Below, in pieces: positions 8,596 to 17,637 of a stretch of DNA of 42,301 nucleotides. The position numbers were made by a program, and so were the translations under genes. Position 1 is the stretch's first letter. Each line of letters starts with the position of its first letter. This stretch comes from Treponema sp. GTDB lineage: Bacteria > Spirochaetota > Spirochaetia > Treponematales > Treponemataceae. Under the pieces are notes generated by a model. The model was not told the DNA's origin. It was given only the letters and a program-made list of their open reading frames with translations, and did no database searches. The stretch covers positions 1 through 42,301 of the forward strand of contig JAFSJW010000102.1 of assembly GCA_017449265.1 (NCBI GenBank), given 5' to 3'.

Positions 8596-8632
8596 AGACC
8601 TGCTCGGAAAATTCAGTTCTCCGAACATCTCT
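8596..8632. repeat. 37-nt palindrome copy 2 (degenerate)
   Basis: Same 37-nt length and core as the other copies (CTCGGAAA left arm, CTCCGAAC right arm), but with more mismatches in the outer stem. It lies 20 nt upstream of the trpX-like start codon, so it would be in that gene's 5' leader if transcription begins upstream of it. Confidence 0.65.
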
Positions 8633-8706
8633 TTTATTTACAAAAATCATGTTACTATAAATAGAAACATAGTATCAAGTGGGGAGTGAACGATTATACG
8701 CGATTT

Positions 8707-8735
8707 TTGATTTTATGATTGCTAATTCATATTTT
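8707..8735 (+). promoter_or_regulatory. Candidate promoter for TrpY/TrpZ-like genes
   Basis: TTGATT at 8707-8712, a 17-nt spacer, then TATTTT at 8730-8735. The permease ATG is 25 nt after the -10 box, and no Shine-Dalgarno is visible before it. The prediction rests on box match and spacing only. Confidence 0.4.
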
Positions 8736-8759
8736 TATCGCTAAAATCTTCTATTAAAA

Positions 8760-9680
8760 ATGATTCAAGGTATTTTCATAGAAGGCTTGATTTTTGGAAT
8801 TATGGTTCTGGGCGTGTTTATGACCTTCCGCGTCCTTAATTTTTGTGATATGACCGTTGACGGTTCGTTTCCGCTCGGAGCTTGTGTTTTGGCAGCTTGT
8901 CTTACGCACGGCATTTCGCCATCGCTTGCTCTTTTGTTTGCTTTTTCGGCAGGGCTTTTGGCAGGACTTTGTACGACTGTGATTTACACAAAGCTTCGGG
9001 TTCCTGATTTGCTTTCTGGTATATTGATGATGACCATGCTCTATTCGGTCAATCTGCGTGTAATGTCAAATCATGCGAACATTTCTTTGCTCAGGATTCC
9101 GACTGTATTCTCAAAAATCATTGCATTTATGAAAGAATCATTTTCGCAAGTCCCTTCTGAGTGGGGAATCGTAATTTTTCTTGTGGTTTTTGTTAGCTTT
9201 CTTATTCTTGTCCTTGACCTTTTTTTCAAAACTGATTTTGGGCTTACTATGGGCGCGCTCGGAAGCAACCCGCAGATGGTAATATCGCAGGGAGTTGACC
9301 CGAGGTTCGTGCGTGGTGTTGGGGTCTGCTTTGGGGACGGGCTTGCGGCTCTGAGCGGCGCGCTTTTTTCCATGTACGCGGGGTTTGCCGATGTGGGAAG
9401 CGGCTATGGGGTGGTTGTTTCGGGGCTTGCGTCGCTTATGCTCGGAGAATTTATCATAAAGTCGAACAAAATCGGGCTTCAGCTTTTGCGCGTGATTCTT
9501 GGCTCAATCATCTACCGCGCGCTTATGTTTATTGCAAGACGGTACGGTTACATGATTGGAATGAATTCAAACGACCTCAAGCTGATTACGGGGCTTCTAA
9601 TCATTTTGTGCCTCATAATCTCAAAAAAAAATATAATTTCTTACATTAAGAATCATTTGAAACGCCCGGAGGAAAAATAA
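8760..9680 (+). CDS. trpY: ABC transporter permease (TrpY-like)
   Basis: 306-residue polytopic permease of the BPD_transp_2 family. The N-terminal signature LNFCDMTVDGSFPLGA is the conserved region seen in permeases partnered with ABC_sub_bind lipoproteins. About eight hydrophobic segments are visible. The start at 8760 gives the usual N-terminus for the family, although the sequence before it is A/T-rich without a clear ribosome site. The stop overlaps the ATPase start (TAATG). It would form the channel for the ligand delivered by the divergent 7572-8576 lipoprotein. Confidence 0.88.
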   Translation: MIQGIFIEGLIFGIMVLGVFMTFRVLNFCDMTVDGSFPLGACVLAACLTHGISPSLALLFAFSAGLLAGLCTTVIYTKLRVPDLLSGILMMTMLYSVNLRVMSNHANISLLRIPTVFSKIIAFMKESFSQVPSEWGIVIFLVVFVSFLILVLDLFFKTDFGLTMGALGSNPQMVISQGVDPRFVRGVGVCFGDGLAALSGALFSMYAGFADVGSGYGVVVSGLASLMLGEFIIKSNKIGLQLLRVILGSIIYRALMFIARRYGYMIGMNSNDLKLITGLLIILCLIISKKNIISYIKNHLKRPEEK

Positions 9681-10480
9681 TGCTGGAACTCAGAAATATT
9701 TCCGTTATATTTAATGCGGGTACGCCAGATGAAAACACTGCTCTCAACGATATAAACCTGAACATAAAACGCGGTGATTTTATAACTGTCATCGGTTCAA
9801 ACGGTGCTGGAAAATCAACTCTTTACAATGCAATTTCCGGTACGATAAAGCCTTGCTCAGGGCAAATTTTGCTTGACAAAGACGAAAATGGTCATGTAAA
9901 AAACATAACTAACGACGCCGAATACAAGAGGGCCTGTTATATCGGGCGAATTTTCCAGAATCCTTTGCTTGGGACGGCAGGAAAAATGACTTTGCAAGAC
10001 AATATGGTTATCTGCATGAAAAAAGGTCCTAAATCGCTTAGGATAAGTCTGAATGCCAAGATGAAGGCGGCTTTCCGCGAGCAGCTGAAAGTCCTGAATA
10101 TGAATCTTGAAAACAGGCTTAACGATAATGTGGAGCAGTTCTCAGGCGGGCAGAGGCAGGCTCTTACGCTTTTGATGGCCGTTATGAGTAAGCCTGAGAT
10201 GCTTCTTTTGGACGAGCATACGGCGGCTCTTGACCCGACGAATGCGGATATAATAATGAAGCTCACGAAACAGTTTGCCGAGCAATACAATCTTACGGTT
10301 ATGATGGTGACCCACAACATGCAGCAGGCTTTGGACTACGGAAACCGCCTTCTGATGATGGATAAGGGCAGAATCGTCCTTGATATTTCGGGCAAAAAAA
10401 AAGAATCCCTTACTATGGAAGATTTAACAGCCGAGTTCAAGAAAATAAAGATTAACAACGACCAGATGCTTTTGCAGTAG
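9680..10480 (+). CDS. trpZ: ABC transporter ATP-binding protein (TrpZ-like)
   Basis: 266-residue cytoplasmic ATPase. Walker A is GSNGAGKST, the signature motif FSGGQRQALT, Walker B MLLLDEHTAALDP and the switch histidine MMVTHNM. The Q-loop region is IGRIFQNP. CCGGAGG lies just before the start, within the permease gene end. Gene order and the one-base overlap with the permease show they are one unit. A terminator follows directly after the stop. Confidence 0.92.
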   Translation: MLELRNISVIFNAGTPDENTALNDINLNIKRGDFITVIGSNGAGKSTLYNAISGTIKPCSGQILLDKDENGHVKNITNDAEYKRACYIGRIFQNPLLGTAGKMTLQDNMVICMKKGPKSLRISLNAKMKAAFREQLKVLNMNLENRLNDNVEQFSGGQRQALTLLMAVMSKPEMLLLDEHTAALDPTNADIIMKLTKQFAEQYNLTVMMVTHNMQQALDYGNRLLMMDKGRIVLDISGKKKESLTMEDLTAEFKKIKINNDQMLLQ

Positions 10481-10507
10481 AAAAGCCCGCCCCAAAAAGG
10501 GGCGAAC
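10481..10507. terminator. Bidirectional terminator between TrpZ-like gene and PIN toxin
   Basis: CGCCCC 10488-10493 pairs with GGGGCG 10499-10504 around an A5 loop. On the minus strand the stem extends by G-T pairs and is followed by TTTT, fitting termination of the PIN toxin gene. On the plus strand it directly follows the ATPase stop. The first 15 bases recur exactly at 11208-11222 on the other side of the toxin-antitoxin pair. Confidence 0.65.
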
Positions 10508-10524
10508 CCTGAAAATTTTGTTGG

Positions 10525-10944
10525 TTAAAAAGGATTTACAATCTTCACGCCTTCAACAACTTGTCCGTCATTCAAATCTTCAGAATATAAAGTTGTGCAA
10601 TTTTCTGACTTTGCGGCTGCGATTATCAGAGAATCATAAATAGTGAATTGCGACTCGGAGCTTATATTCATTGCCAGCTGAATGTCTGTCGTTGAGACTT
10701 GATGAATATTCAGATTTAATAGGCTTGTGATGATTTTCTGAGCATCTGCTTTTGAATATTTCAGTTTCTTTGTCACGACATTAAAAAGTTCTTGTAAAAC
10801 TTGTGTTGAAATCATACAGCTGTTTTCGATTACAAGTTTTGAAAATAGCTCTTTTGCCTTAGTTTTTTTTGCAATATCACGAGAGTCAAAAATATATGCG
10901 AGAATATTCGTATCAAGAAAAATCTTAGTCTCTGTATAACTCAT
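10525..10944 (-). CDS. PIN-domain toxin (VapC-like ribonuclease)
   Basis: 139-residue PIN-domain protein. Acidic active-site residues appear in FLDTNILAYIFD, in LQELFNVV, in IYDSLIIAAA and in YSEDLNDG, the order expected for a Mg-dependent VapC-type RNase. The frame is open to 11001, but the ATG at 10944 places the first motif close to the N-terminus and overlaps the antitoxin end by 20 nt, the typical toxin-antitoxin arrangement. The target RNA is unknown; VapC toxins often cleave tRNA or rRNA. Confidence 0.85.
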   Translation of the reverse strand: MSYTETKIFLDTNILAYIFDSRDIAKKTKAKELFSKLVIENSCMISTQVLQELFNVVTKKLKYSKADAQKIITSLLNLNIHQVSTTDIQLAMNISSESQFTIYDSLIIAAAKSENCTTLYSEDLNDGQVVEGVKIVNPF

Positions 10945-11155
10945 CCCGTGACCATTTTCCTTCTGATTTGTGAATATTTGGTTCTTTGTCGGCGATGGCA
11001 AAAATATCTGTTAAAAATTCTGGCATGACTTGATTTTCTGTTTTGTGCTCATGCCTTTTTAATTTTTCAAGCAGAATTGAAATAACGGCGAGTGTATCAT
11101 CATAAGAGAGAAATTGTGCCTGCTGTGTAAAATTTGCAATCATCGCATCTGACAT
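10925..11155 (-). CDS. Antitoxin of PIN-domain toxin
   Basis: 76-residue acidic protein immediately upstream of the PIN toxin and overlapping it. It is not a classic AbrB- or Phd-fold by eye. GAGGTAG about 8 nt before the ATG is a good ribosome site. Its segment FLSYDDTLAVISILLEKLKR resembles LLSYAEQLSIMEYIVRLMKK of the antitoxin at 40857-41108, although that one is paired with a different toxin fold. The C-terminal half likely neutralises the toxin. Assignment rests on size, overlap and neighbour. Confidence 0.75.
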   Translation of the reverse strand: MSDAMIANFTQQAQFLSYDDTLAVISILLEKLKRHEHKTENQVMPEFLTDIFAIADKEPNIHKSEGKWSRDELYRD

Positions 11156-11173
11156 AGTTCTACCTCAAAACAT

Positions 11174-11202
11174 ATTATACAGTGGTTTTTACCATTCTGC
11201 CA
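11174..11202 (-). promoter_or_regulatory. Promoter and dyad operator of the PIN toxin-antitoxin operon
   Basis: On the minus strand TATAAT (11174-11179) lies about 20 nt before the antitoxin start. Immediately upstream is the palindrome TGGT-AAAA-ACCA (11183-11194), inside the -10/-35 spacer, as expected for an autorepressor site. The -35 (TGGCAG) is weak. Confidence 0.5.
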
Positions 11203-11205
11203 CAC

Positions 11206-11235
11206 AAAAAAGCCCGCCCCAACGGAGCGAGCCTT
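11206..11235 (-). terminator. groEL transcript terminator
   Basis: On the minus strand GCTCGCTCC pairs with GGGGCGGGC around GTT and is followed by TTTTTT. It lies about 240 nt beyond the groEL stop, after the hairpin array at 11250-11490. On the plus strand the same stem ends in TTTGCTTTTATTT and could also work. Confidence 0.65.
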
Positions 11236-11249
11236 TGCTTTTATTTGCT

Positions 11250-11337
11250 ACTTATTAGTACATTCGCCGAAGTCCTTGCGGACTTCTTAACGAGAAATCG
11301 TTACCGATTTCTCGCCTTGCTGACTAATAATCCATTC
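11250..11337 (-). repeat. 88-bp structured repeat, distal copy
   Basis: It matches 11403-11490 at 85 of 88 positions. It contains hairpin GAAGTCC-TTGC-GGACTTC, linker TTAA and hairpin CGAGAAATCG-TTAC-CGATTTCTCG, all closed by outer arms TTATTAGT and ACTAATAA. It carries a copy of the last bases of groEL including the stop-codon region. It lies in the groEL 3' untranslated region. Confidence 0.85.
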
Positions 11338-11402
11338 ACCGCAAGCTGACGCTTGCTTAACGAGAATTGCCGCAACTTATCGTTGCATCAATTCTCGCCC
11401 TA
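11338..11402 (-). repeat. Related two-hairpin unit between the 88-bp copies
   Basis: Same architecture with different bases: hairpin GCAAGC-TGAC-GCTTGC, linker TTAA, then a stem beginning CGAGAATTG and ending CAATTCTCG that encloses an inner GCAAC/GTTGC pair. The outer bases CGAGAA and TTCTCG match the flanking copies while stem interiors differ, which suggests that structure is conserved. Confidence 0.7.
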
Positions 11403-13117
<1,715 letters not shown>

Positions 13118-13124
13118 CTATATT

Positions 13125-13149
13125 TTCACGGGCGTGAATTAGATGCCCG
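13125..13149 (-). promoter_or_regulatory. groEL leader hairpin
   Basis: CGGGC at 13129-13133 can pair with GCCCG at 13145-13149, and TTCACG at 13125-13130 with CGTGAA at 13133-13138; the two pairings exclude one another. It sits just upstream of the groEL ribosome site. A regulatory role is inference only. Confidence 0.35.
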
Positions 13150-13227
13150 AATTCTTTTTCTAATTTTAAAATAATAAATAAAATTAAAATCGACAAATTT
13201 TTTTTTATAAAAAATAACACTCTACAA

Positions 13228-13256
13228 AAAATAGCATACAAAAAATATTTTTGCAA
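13228..13256 (-). promoter_or_regulatory. Candidate groEL promoter
   Basis: On the minus strand TTGCAA (13251-13256), a 17-nt spacer, and TATTTT (13228-13233), about 120 nt upstream of the groEL start. The intergenic region is very A/T-rich, so alternative boxes exist. Confidence 0.45.
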
Positions 13257-13261
13257 TAGTA

Positions 13262-13289
13262 TTGACAAATATTTTGAATAGTATATTAT
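13262..13289 (+). promoter_or_regulatory. Promoter for D,D-carboxypeptidase gene
   Basis: Perfect TTGACA at 13262-13267 with a 16-nt spacer to TATTAT at 13284-13289. The ATG at 13325 follows with a ribosome site, so the longer open frame beginning at 13262 actually covers the promoter. Confidence 0.6.
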
Positions 13290-13324
13290 TGTTTGTGATT
13301 ATTTTTGACGAGGTGAATAACTAC

Positions 13325-14098
13325 ATGATAAAAAGAATCCTTGTGTTTTTAACAGTATTTATTTTTGTTACTCCGTTTTTTGCTCAGCAGACGGATTTTT
13401 CAAAAATTGATTCTATTATAGAGAAAATGTCAGCTCGTGCGCAAAAAGAAATCGTTATAAAAGACAAACAGATGTTCTTGGACGATTTGAGCAAAGTTCT
13501 TGCGGAGGAGAAAAAATATAATCCTGATGATTTGGAGTTGTATTATCTTATAGACAAAAAGCATAATGTCGGAGAAGCGTATGTTCCGAAAGGGCTTGTT
13601 CGGCTCGTAAAAAACGAAAGCTACAATATAAACAGAAATGACCTTTCTCTGCGTCCTGATGTGGAAAAAGGTCTTCGCCGCCTTGCTGAGGCGGCTAAAA
13701 AAGACGGAATCACGCTGCTTGTCAGCTCAACATACCGTTCTTACGAGTATCAGAAAAATCTTTTCCAAAAATGGGTTCGTATAGACGGACTTGCCGAGGC
13801 TGAACGGGAGAGCGCGCGGGCGGGGACGAGCCAGCATCAGCTTGGCTCTGCCATTGACTTTGGCTCGATAGAGGACAGTTTCGCCGATACGAAAATGGGT
13901 AAATGGCTTGAGAAAAATGCCGCCGAGTATGGCTGGTCTCTTTCGTTTCCCAAGGGGTACGAGGATATTACTGGGTATCGCTGGGAGTGTTGGCACTACA
14001 GGTTCATTGGCATTCCTGCCTGCGAGTTCCAGAAAAAATATTTTTGCGGAGTGCAGCAGTATATGCTTGAATTTATTGATATGTGGAAGAAAAGTTGA
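13325..14098 (+). CDS. M15 D-alanyl-D-alanine carboxypeptidase (VanY-like)
   Basis: 257 residues: signal peptide (MIKRILVFLTVFIFVTPFFAQ), then a VanY-type zinc peptidase domain. Zinc ligands and catalytic glutamate are visible in SQHQLGSAIDF (His171, Asp178) and WECWHYR (Glu221, His224), with SSTYRSYEYQ forming the substrate loop. It trims the terminal D-Ala from peptidoglycan stem peptides in the periplasm. ATG 13325 was chosen over an upstream TTG because GAGGTG at 13310-13315 precedes it and a clean signal peptide follows. Confidence 0.9.
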   Translation: MIKRILVFLTVFIFVTPFFAQQTDFSKIDSIIEKMSARAQKEIVIKDKQMFLDDLSKVLAEEKKYNPDDLELYYLIDKKHNVGEAYVPKGLVRLVKNESYNINRNDLSLRPDVEKGLRRLAEAAKKDGITLLVSSTYRSYEYQKNLFQKWVRIDGLAEAERESARAGTSQHQLGSAIDFGSIEDSFADTKMGKWLEKNAAEYGWSLSFPKGYEDITGYRWECWHYRFIGIPACEFQKKYFCGVQQYMLEFIDMWKKS

Positions 14099-14101
14099 TT
14101 T

Positions 14102-14125
14102 TTAATGTGACAAAATTCACATTAA
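14102..14125. promoter_or_regulatory. Perfect CRP-type operator dyad
   Basis: TTAATGTGA-N6-TCACATTAA, an exact 9-bp inverted repeat with the TGTGA-N6-TCACA core recognised by Crp-family activators. A TATAAA box follows at 14135-14140, so the dyad overlaps the expected -35 region of the lipoprotein gene at 14170. It begins 3 nt after the carboxypeptidase stop and has no T-run after it, which argues against a terminator. Confidence 0.6.
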
Positions 14126-14169
14126 ATAGTAGATTATAAAATAAAATTTTTTTAGCGAGGTATTTGAAA

Positions 14170-14817
14170 ATGAAATCTCTTCTTAAAATGGCTGTTGGGG
14201 CTATGCTTTTGGCTGGGCTTGCAGTTGGTTGTAAAACTACTTCTTCTTTCAGTAAAGAAGCTGCCGCTAAGAATGCGGAGAACGGATTCGTAGGAGCTGA
14301 GTGGACTGTGGATGGAAGTACGCCTGTGAAAGTGATGGTCGGAAAAACGACGATGAACATCTCTTCAAAAATAGACACGAGCAAAATTCCTGAAGGAAGC
14401 AATGTTAATATCATTGTCAGCTACGAGAACAAAGGAAAAACCGGAATGGTGGATTTGCTTTCCGCAACTGTTGAGAACGGACGGATAGACAAGGAGTGGA
14501 CGGTAAAGGATCATAGTTCTTTCTATAGCGAGGGCGTTTATTCAGTTCCTACTTATACATTCAAACTTTCTGCGGACAACGGAAAAACATCTGTTGAGTC
14601 AGAGAAAGTTGATGTGTATGGATTTATTCGCACTCAGGTGAAAAATACCGACGGCGAGCTGAAAAAGAATCAGAATGTTGTGATTTACAAGTCAGACGGT
14701 ACTACGATAAAAACTACAACAGATTCCGATGGCTATATTGATTTGAAGTGGATTCCGCTTGGTCAGTATTCTTTTGAGCTTTCAAAAGGGGCTTCTGGTG
14801 CTCCGAAGTCGGAGTAA
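14170..14817 (+). CDS. Lipoprotein of unknown function
   Basis: 215 residues. Lipoprotein signal with lipobox AVGC (Cys21). The mature part is rich in beta-forming and Ser/Thr/Lys residues. The C-terminal ~70 residues (VKNTDGELKKNQNVVIYKSDG, ending WIPLGQYSFELSKG) resemble the prealbumin-like or Cna-B folds that decorate surface proteins, though this is a weak visual match. GAGG at 14157-14160 supports ATG 14170 over an upstream TTG at 14164. A perfect CRP-type dyad lies over its promoter. Function not recognised. Confidence 0.75.
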   Translation: MKSLLKMAVGAMLLAGLAVGCKTTSSFSKEAAAKNAENGFVGAEWTVDGSTPVKVMVGKTTMNISSKIDTSKIPEGSNVNIIVSYENKGKTGMVDLLSATVENGRIDKEWTVKDHSSFYSEGVYSVPTYTFKLSADNGKTSVESEKVDVYGFIRTQVKNTDGELKKNQNVVIYKSDGTTIKTTTDSDGYIDLKWIPLGQYSFELSKGASGAPKSE

Positions 14818-14839
14818 TTTCTGTCTTATAAGAAAGTAA

Positions 14840-15295
14840 ATGAATAAAGATGATGTTGTCATTTACACCGATGGCGGTTGTTCTGGCAACCCCGGCCCTG
14901 GCGGCTGGGGGGTGGTTATAATCGCCGACGGTGAAGAGCGGATGATGAGTGGCGGTGAAAAACATACTACGAACAATCGTATGGAGCTTTCTGCCGCAAT
15001 AAATGCCCTTACGGCCGTGTTCAACACTGAGCGTCTGAAGGACAGGACCATACAGTTCTTCACGGACAGTCAGTATGTGAAGAACGGTATTACCAGCTGG
15101 GTTGCGAAGTGGAAGCAAAATGGCTGGAAAACAGCAACGAAAAAGCCTGTTTTGAACCAGGATTTGTGGAGTGTCCTTGATTTTTTGGCAGGACAGCTTA
15201 CGATACGGTGGAACTGGGTGAAAGGCCATGCTGGCGTAAAGTACAATGAGATTTGCGATCAGCTGTGCCAAAAAGAGATTGCCTCTTTTCGCTGA
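14840..15295 (+). CDS. rnhA: Ribonuclease HI
   Basis: 151 residues, normal length. Motifs are IYTDGGCSGNPGPGGWG (Asp11), NNRMELSAAI (Glu49), FFTDSQYV (Asp76), the basic substrate handle region around WVAKWKQNGWKTA, VKGHAG, and CDQL (Asp140): the complete DEDD catalytic set. It removes RNA from RNA-DNA hybrids such as primers and R-loops. The ribosome site is weak (AGAAAG). It starts 22 nt after the lipoprotein gene. Confidence 0.95.
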   Translation: MNKDDVVIYTDGGCSGNPGPGGWGVVIIADGEERMMSGGEKHTTNNRMELSAAINALTAVFNTERLKDRTIQFFTDSQYVKNGITSWVAKWKQNGWKTATKKPVLNQDLWSVLDFLAGQLTIRWNWVKGHAGVKYNEICDQLCQKEIASFR

Positions 15296-15362
15296 AAACA
15301 ATCGTTCTTTGAAATTCACTATTCAGCTTAACAATCAAAGGAAAAAATCCGAGATTTAAAAC

Positions 15363-16520
15363 ATGAAAGTTTCTTCGTTTTTTTCCTTGATTTCACTCTC
15401 AATTGCCGTTTTTGCCACTGGGTGCGGCAAAAACAAGGCCGTTGAGATTCCGGGCGAAATTGAGTTTGAGATTCAGAGCATGTCAGATGATCATAAATGG
15501 TTTTATTTTTCAGCTTCAGGTTTCAACGAAACGACGCTGCCGCAAGATGCTGCGCTTGTTTCAATTCAGCCTTGGACGGAAAGTCTGCGAGTCTGCGATG
15601 CCAATACATCTTCAGATGGGAAGGGGTATGTTCTTGTGAACCATCTTGGTGCGCTTGTGTTCGACTCTGATGATTTTCCGAGTTTTATCAAGGATTATCA
15701 GCTTTTTTCCGATTCAACATCGTCCAACCTTATTTTTTCTAATGGAGATGCTTTTTTCACACTTTCGCGGAATTCTTTCTTCAATAAAAACAAGGATGTG
15801 GACGGCGGACTTGGTAGACCGTATCTTGTTCGCATATCGAACGAAAGCCATATGTTTTATCCTGTCGTAAACTACGGTGACTTGGATATAAGCGGCGAGT
15901 CGGAAATTTCAGGAATGTTCTATGACGGCGATAGTTTTTTGGCTTCTGTAAAAACCGAGAAAAAAGACAAGATTTCCTTTGAGTATATTCAGTGGAATCC
16001 TGTTGGAAAACTTTCCGAGCTTCCGCCGCAGACAAAACCTGGAAAAGTTATTCTTACGGAAAGTTCCGAGAGTGCGTACCGAAAGGCGAATACACCGATT
16101 GAATATACTTTTGCCCCTGATAGACTGCAGTCGCTTCTTCGGTCTCTTCCGAGGAATTTTTCTTTCGCCGTTGTCTGCAAGTATGCGGGCGGAGCATCGC
16201 CTGTGTGTTACATGAACGGTTCTCCGTCAGAGGCTACGACTTCATATGCTGTCATAGCTGACGGTTGGTCATGTGCAATTTTTGCTGACGGAACGACATA
16301 TTTTAACGGAGCGTTGGACGGACGGCATATATTGAACAACGGAAAAAATATTGCTTTTCGTTTGCCAAAACTTCCTGAAAATTACTTTTACGGTAATTTC
16401 TGTATTGCAGGCGATTTCCTTATAGTAAGTTGGGAAGAAAAAGACTTTTTTAAGACCGGAAGAAGCGGATTTTTGACCGTAGATATGAAAAAACTGTTCT
16501 ATCCTGAAAGCAGGGATTAG
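15363..16520 (+). CDS. Conserved-looking lipoprotein of unknown function
   Basis: 385 residues. Lipobox ATGC (Cys21) after a hydrophobic signal, so predicted to be a lipid-anchored envelope protein. The mature sequence has regularly spaced aromatic/beta segments with aspartate turns (WFYFSASGF, YVLVNHLGALVF, YLVRISNES, CAIFADGTTYF), suggestive of a beta-propeller-like fold, but no family is recognised. The next gene, also an exported protein, starts 20 nt downstream, so the two may be co-expressed. Confidence 0.75.
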   Translation: MKVSSFFSLISLSIAVFATGCGKNKAVEIPGEIEFEIQSMSDDHKWFYFSASGFNETTLPQDAALVSIQPWTESLRVCDANTSSDGKGYVLVNHLGALVFDSDDFPSFIKDYQLFSDSTSSNLIFSNGDAFFTLSRNSFFNKNKDVDGGLGRPYLVRISNESHMFYPVVNYGDLDISGESEISGMFYDGDSFLASVKTEKKDKISFEYIQWNPVGKLSELPPQTKPGKVILTESSESAYRKANTPIEYTFAPDRLQSLLRSLPRNFSFAVVCKYAGGASPVCYMNGSPSEATTSYAVIADGWSCAIFADGTTYFNGALDGRHILNNGKNIAFRLPKLPENYFYGNFCIAGDFLIVSWEEKDFFKTGRSGFLTVDMKKLFYPESRD

Positions 16521-16540
16521 TTTTTTTTCTGGCGGGCAAT

Positions 16541-17383
16541 ATGAAAAAAACTTTTGGTGCAGCTTTCTTAATTTTTCTCTTCTCTTTTCAGTTTTGTTTT
16601 GCTCAAGAAAATCCTGAGTCCGAAGAGAATATTGAGTCGGTGATTTCTGGAGAAACAAGCGATGAAGAAATAGAGGAAGATGAAGCCAACGGCACGGAAG
16701 AAGAATCTGCCGAGGAGTCAGATTCTGAATCTGATGATGAACTTTCTTTCGATGATGGCGATGATTTTGAGAGACGGCTTCGGTTCGTTTCTTTTATCGG
16801 AACGCTTGGACCTGTCTTTACGCTGAACACGGATTCAGCCACAAAGTCTGCGCCAAGTCCTGTTTCTTTTTCGGGAGGACTGGGTGCGCTTTTTTTTGAG
16901 GACAAGCCTGTTTCTGCCGAGCTAAGAGTTTCTTTCTTTATGAACTATTATCTGTGGGACGGAAAAAAAGCGCGTCCTGCCGAAGTCGAAAACAGAACGG
17001 CTACAGTTCCGTCGTTTATGATTGATTTGACTGCCGGACATATATTCCATTTTGGGAACAATTATCTTGGGGTCAACTTGGGTGTTGGATTTCTTCTTCG
17101 GTTTGCAGTTCTTTCCCACGGTGTTTCAGATGATGACTACGGATACACCGGAGATTCATCCTCATCGGCAAAAGACGATGTTTCTTCTATAAACTCATGG
17201 TTCTACGAGAATACTAACTTTTTCTATCCGGAAGCTGCTATAACTTACTATCGGTATATTTCCGAATATATGAAATTCGGCGGTGAGCTTAGGGGGTATT
17301 TTCCTACTGGCTCATATTCAAGCGGTGATGGGCTTGATGGTATGATTGTTTCGCTTTCAGTGAAAGTAAATTTTGGATTTTAG
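16541..17383 (+). CDS. Outer-membrane beta-barrel-like protein with acidic N-terminal linker
   Basis: 280 residues. Signal peptide (MKKTFGAAFLIFLFSFQFCFA), then a Glu/Ser/Asp-rich stretch (about residues 22-75), then a region of alternating hydrophobic and polar residues with many aromatics and glycines, ending VSLSVKVNFGF. A terminal phenylalanine after an amphipathic strand is the classic sign of outer-membrane barrels inserted by BamA. Ribosome site GGCGGG. The acidic linker is unusual and could hold cations or a partner. No specific family is recognised. Confidence 0.75.
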   Translation: MKKTFGAAFLIFLFSFQFCFAQENPESEENIESVISGETSDEEIEEDEANGTEEESAEESDSESDDELSFDDGDDFERRLRFVSFIGTLGPVFTLNTDSATKSAPSPVSFSGGLGALFFEDKPVSAELRVSFFMNYYLWDGKKARPAEVENRTATVPSFMIDLTAGHIFHFGNNYLGVNLGVGFLLRFAVLSHGVSDDDYGYTGDSSSSAKDDVSSINSWFYENTNFFYPEAAITYYRYISEYMKFGGELRGYFPTGSYSSGDGLDGMIVSLSVKVNFGF

Positions 17384-17637
17384 GACAGCTCTAATATGTT
17401 TTTTGCGCTGTCCGATTGCTGCGGCAATATGCAGAAAAAATTTTATTTGTGATAAGGGGATGTCTAAAAAGAATGAAAGCGGTGGTTGTGGTTCAATATG
17501 TCTACTGACAAAAAGACTTACCAGATACGGAGTTGAATCTACCACATCTAGGCTGATTGTCACTTCGACTACGCCAGTAACCATACGCAACAAACTTTTT
17601 GGGCAGCCATTTTCTTTTAATTTTTACGGAGTAAAAA
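17384..17637 (+). other. metY leader region, unexplained
   Basis: 254 nt without a confident gene. It opens with GGACAGC (17383-17389), which can pair with GCTGTCC (17407-17413). Its first bases look like a deleted copy of the 37-nt palindrome (TAG then ACAGCTCTAATA). A 71-codon frame from ATG 17460 with AAGGGG before it overlaps the metY start, but its composition resembles common spurious frames. No SAM-I-type riboswitch core is visible. Confidence 0.35.

Noticed and set aside
13201..13245. CIRCE (HrcA operator) upstream of groEL
   Set aside because: Only one half resembles the site (AACACTC); the opposite half TAGCATAC does not pair with it, so the inverted repeat is absent.
14102..14125. 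Rho-independent terminator for the carboxypeptidase gene
   Set aside because: A/T-rich arms without a T-run; the match to the Crp core is far better.
17500..17600. tRNA gene on the minus strand in the metY leader
   Set aside because: A TTCAACTCC element recalls a T-arm, but acceptor and anticodon stems cannot be paired into a cloverleaf.
17414..17637. SAM riboswitch controlling metY
   Set aside because: The conserved SAM-I core and its kink-turn and pseudoknot elements are not found.
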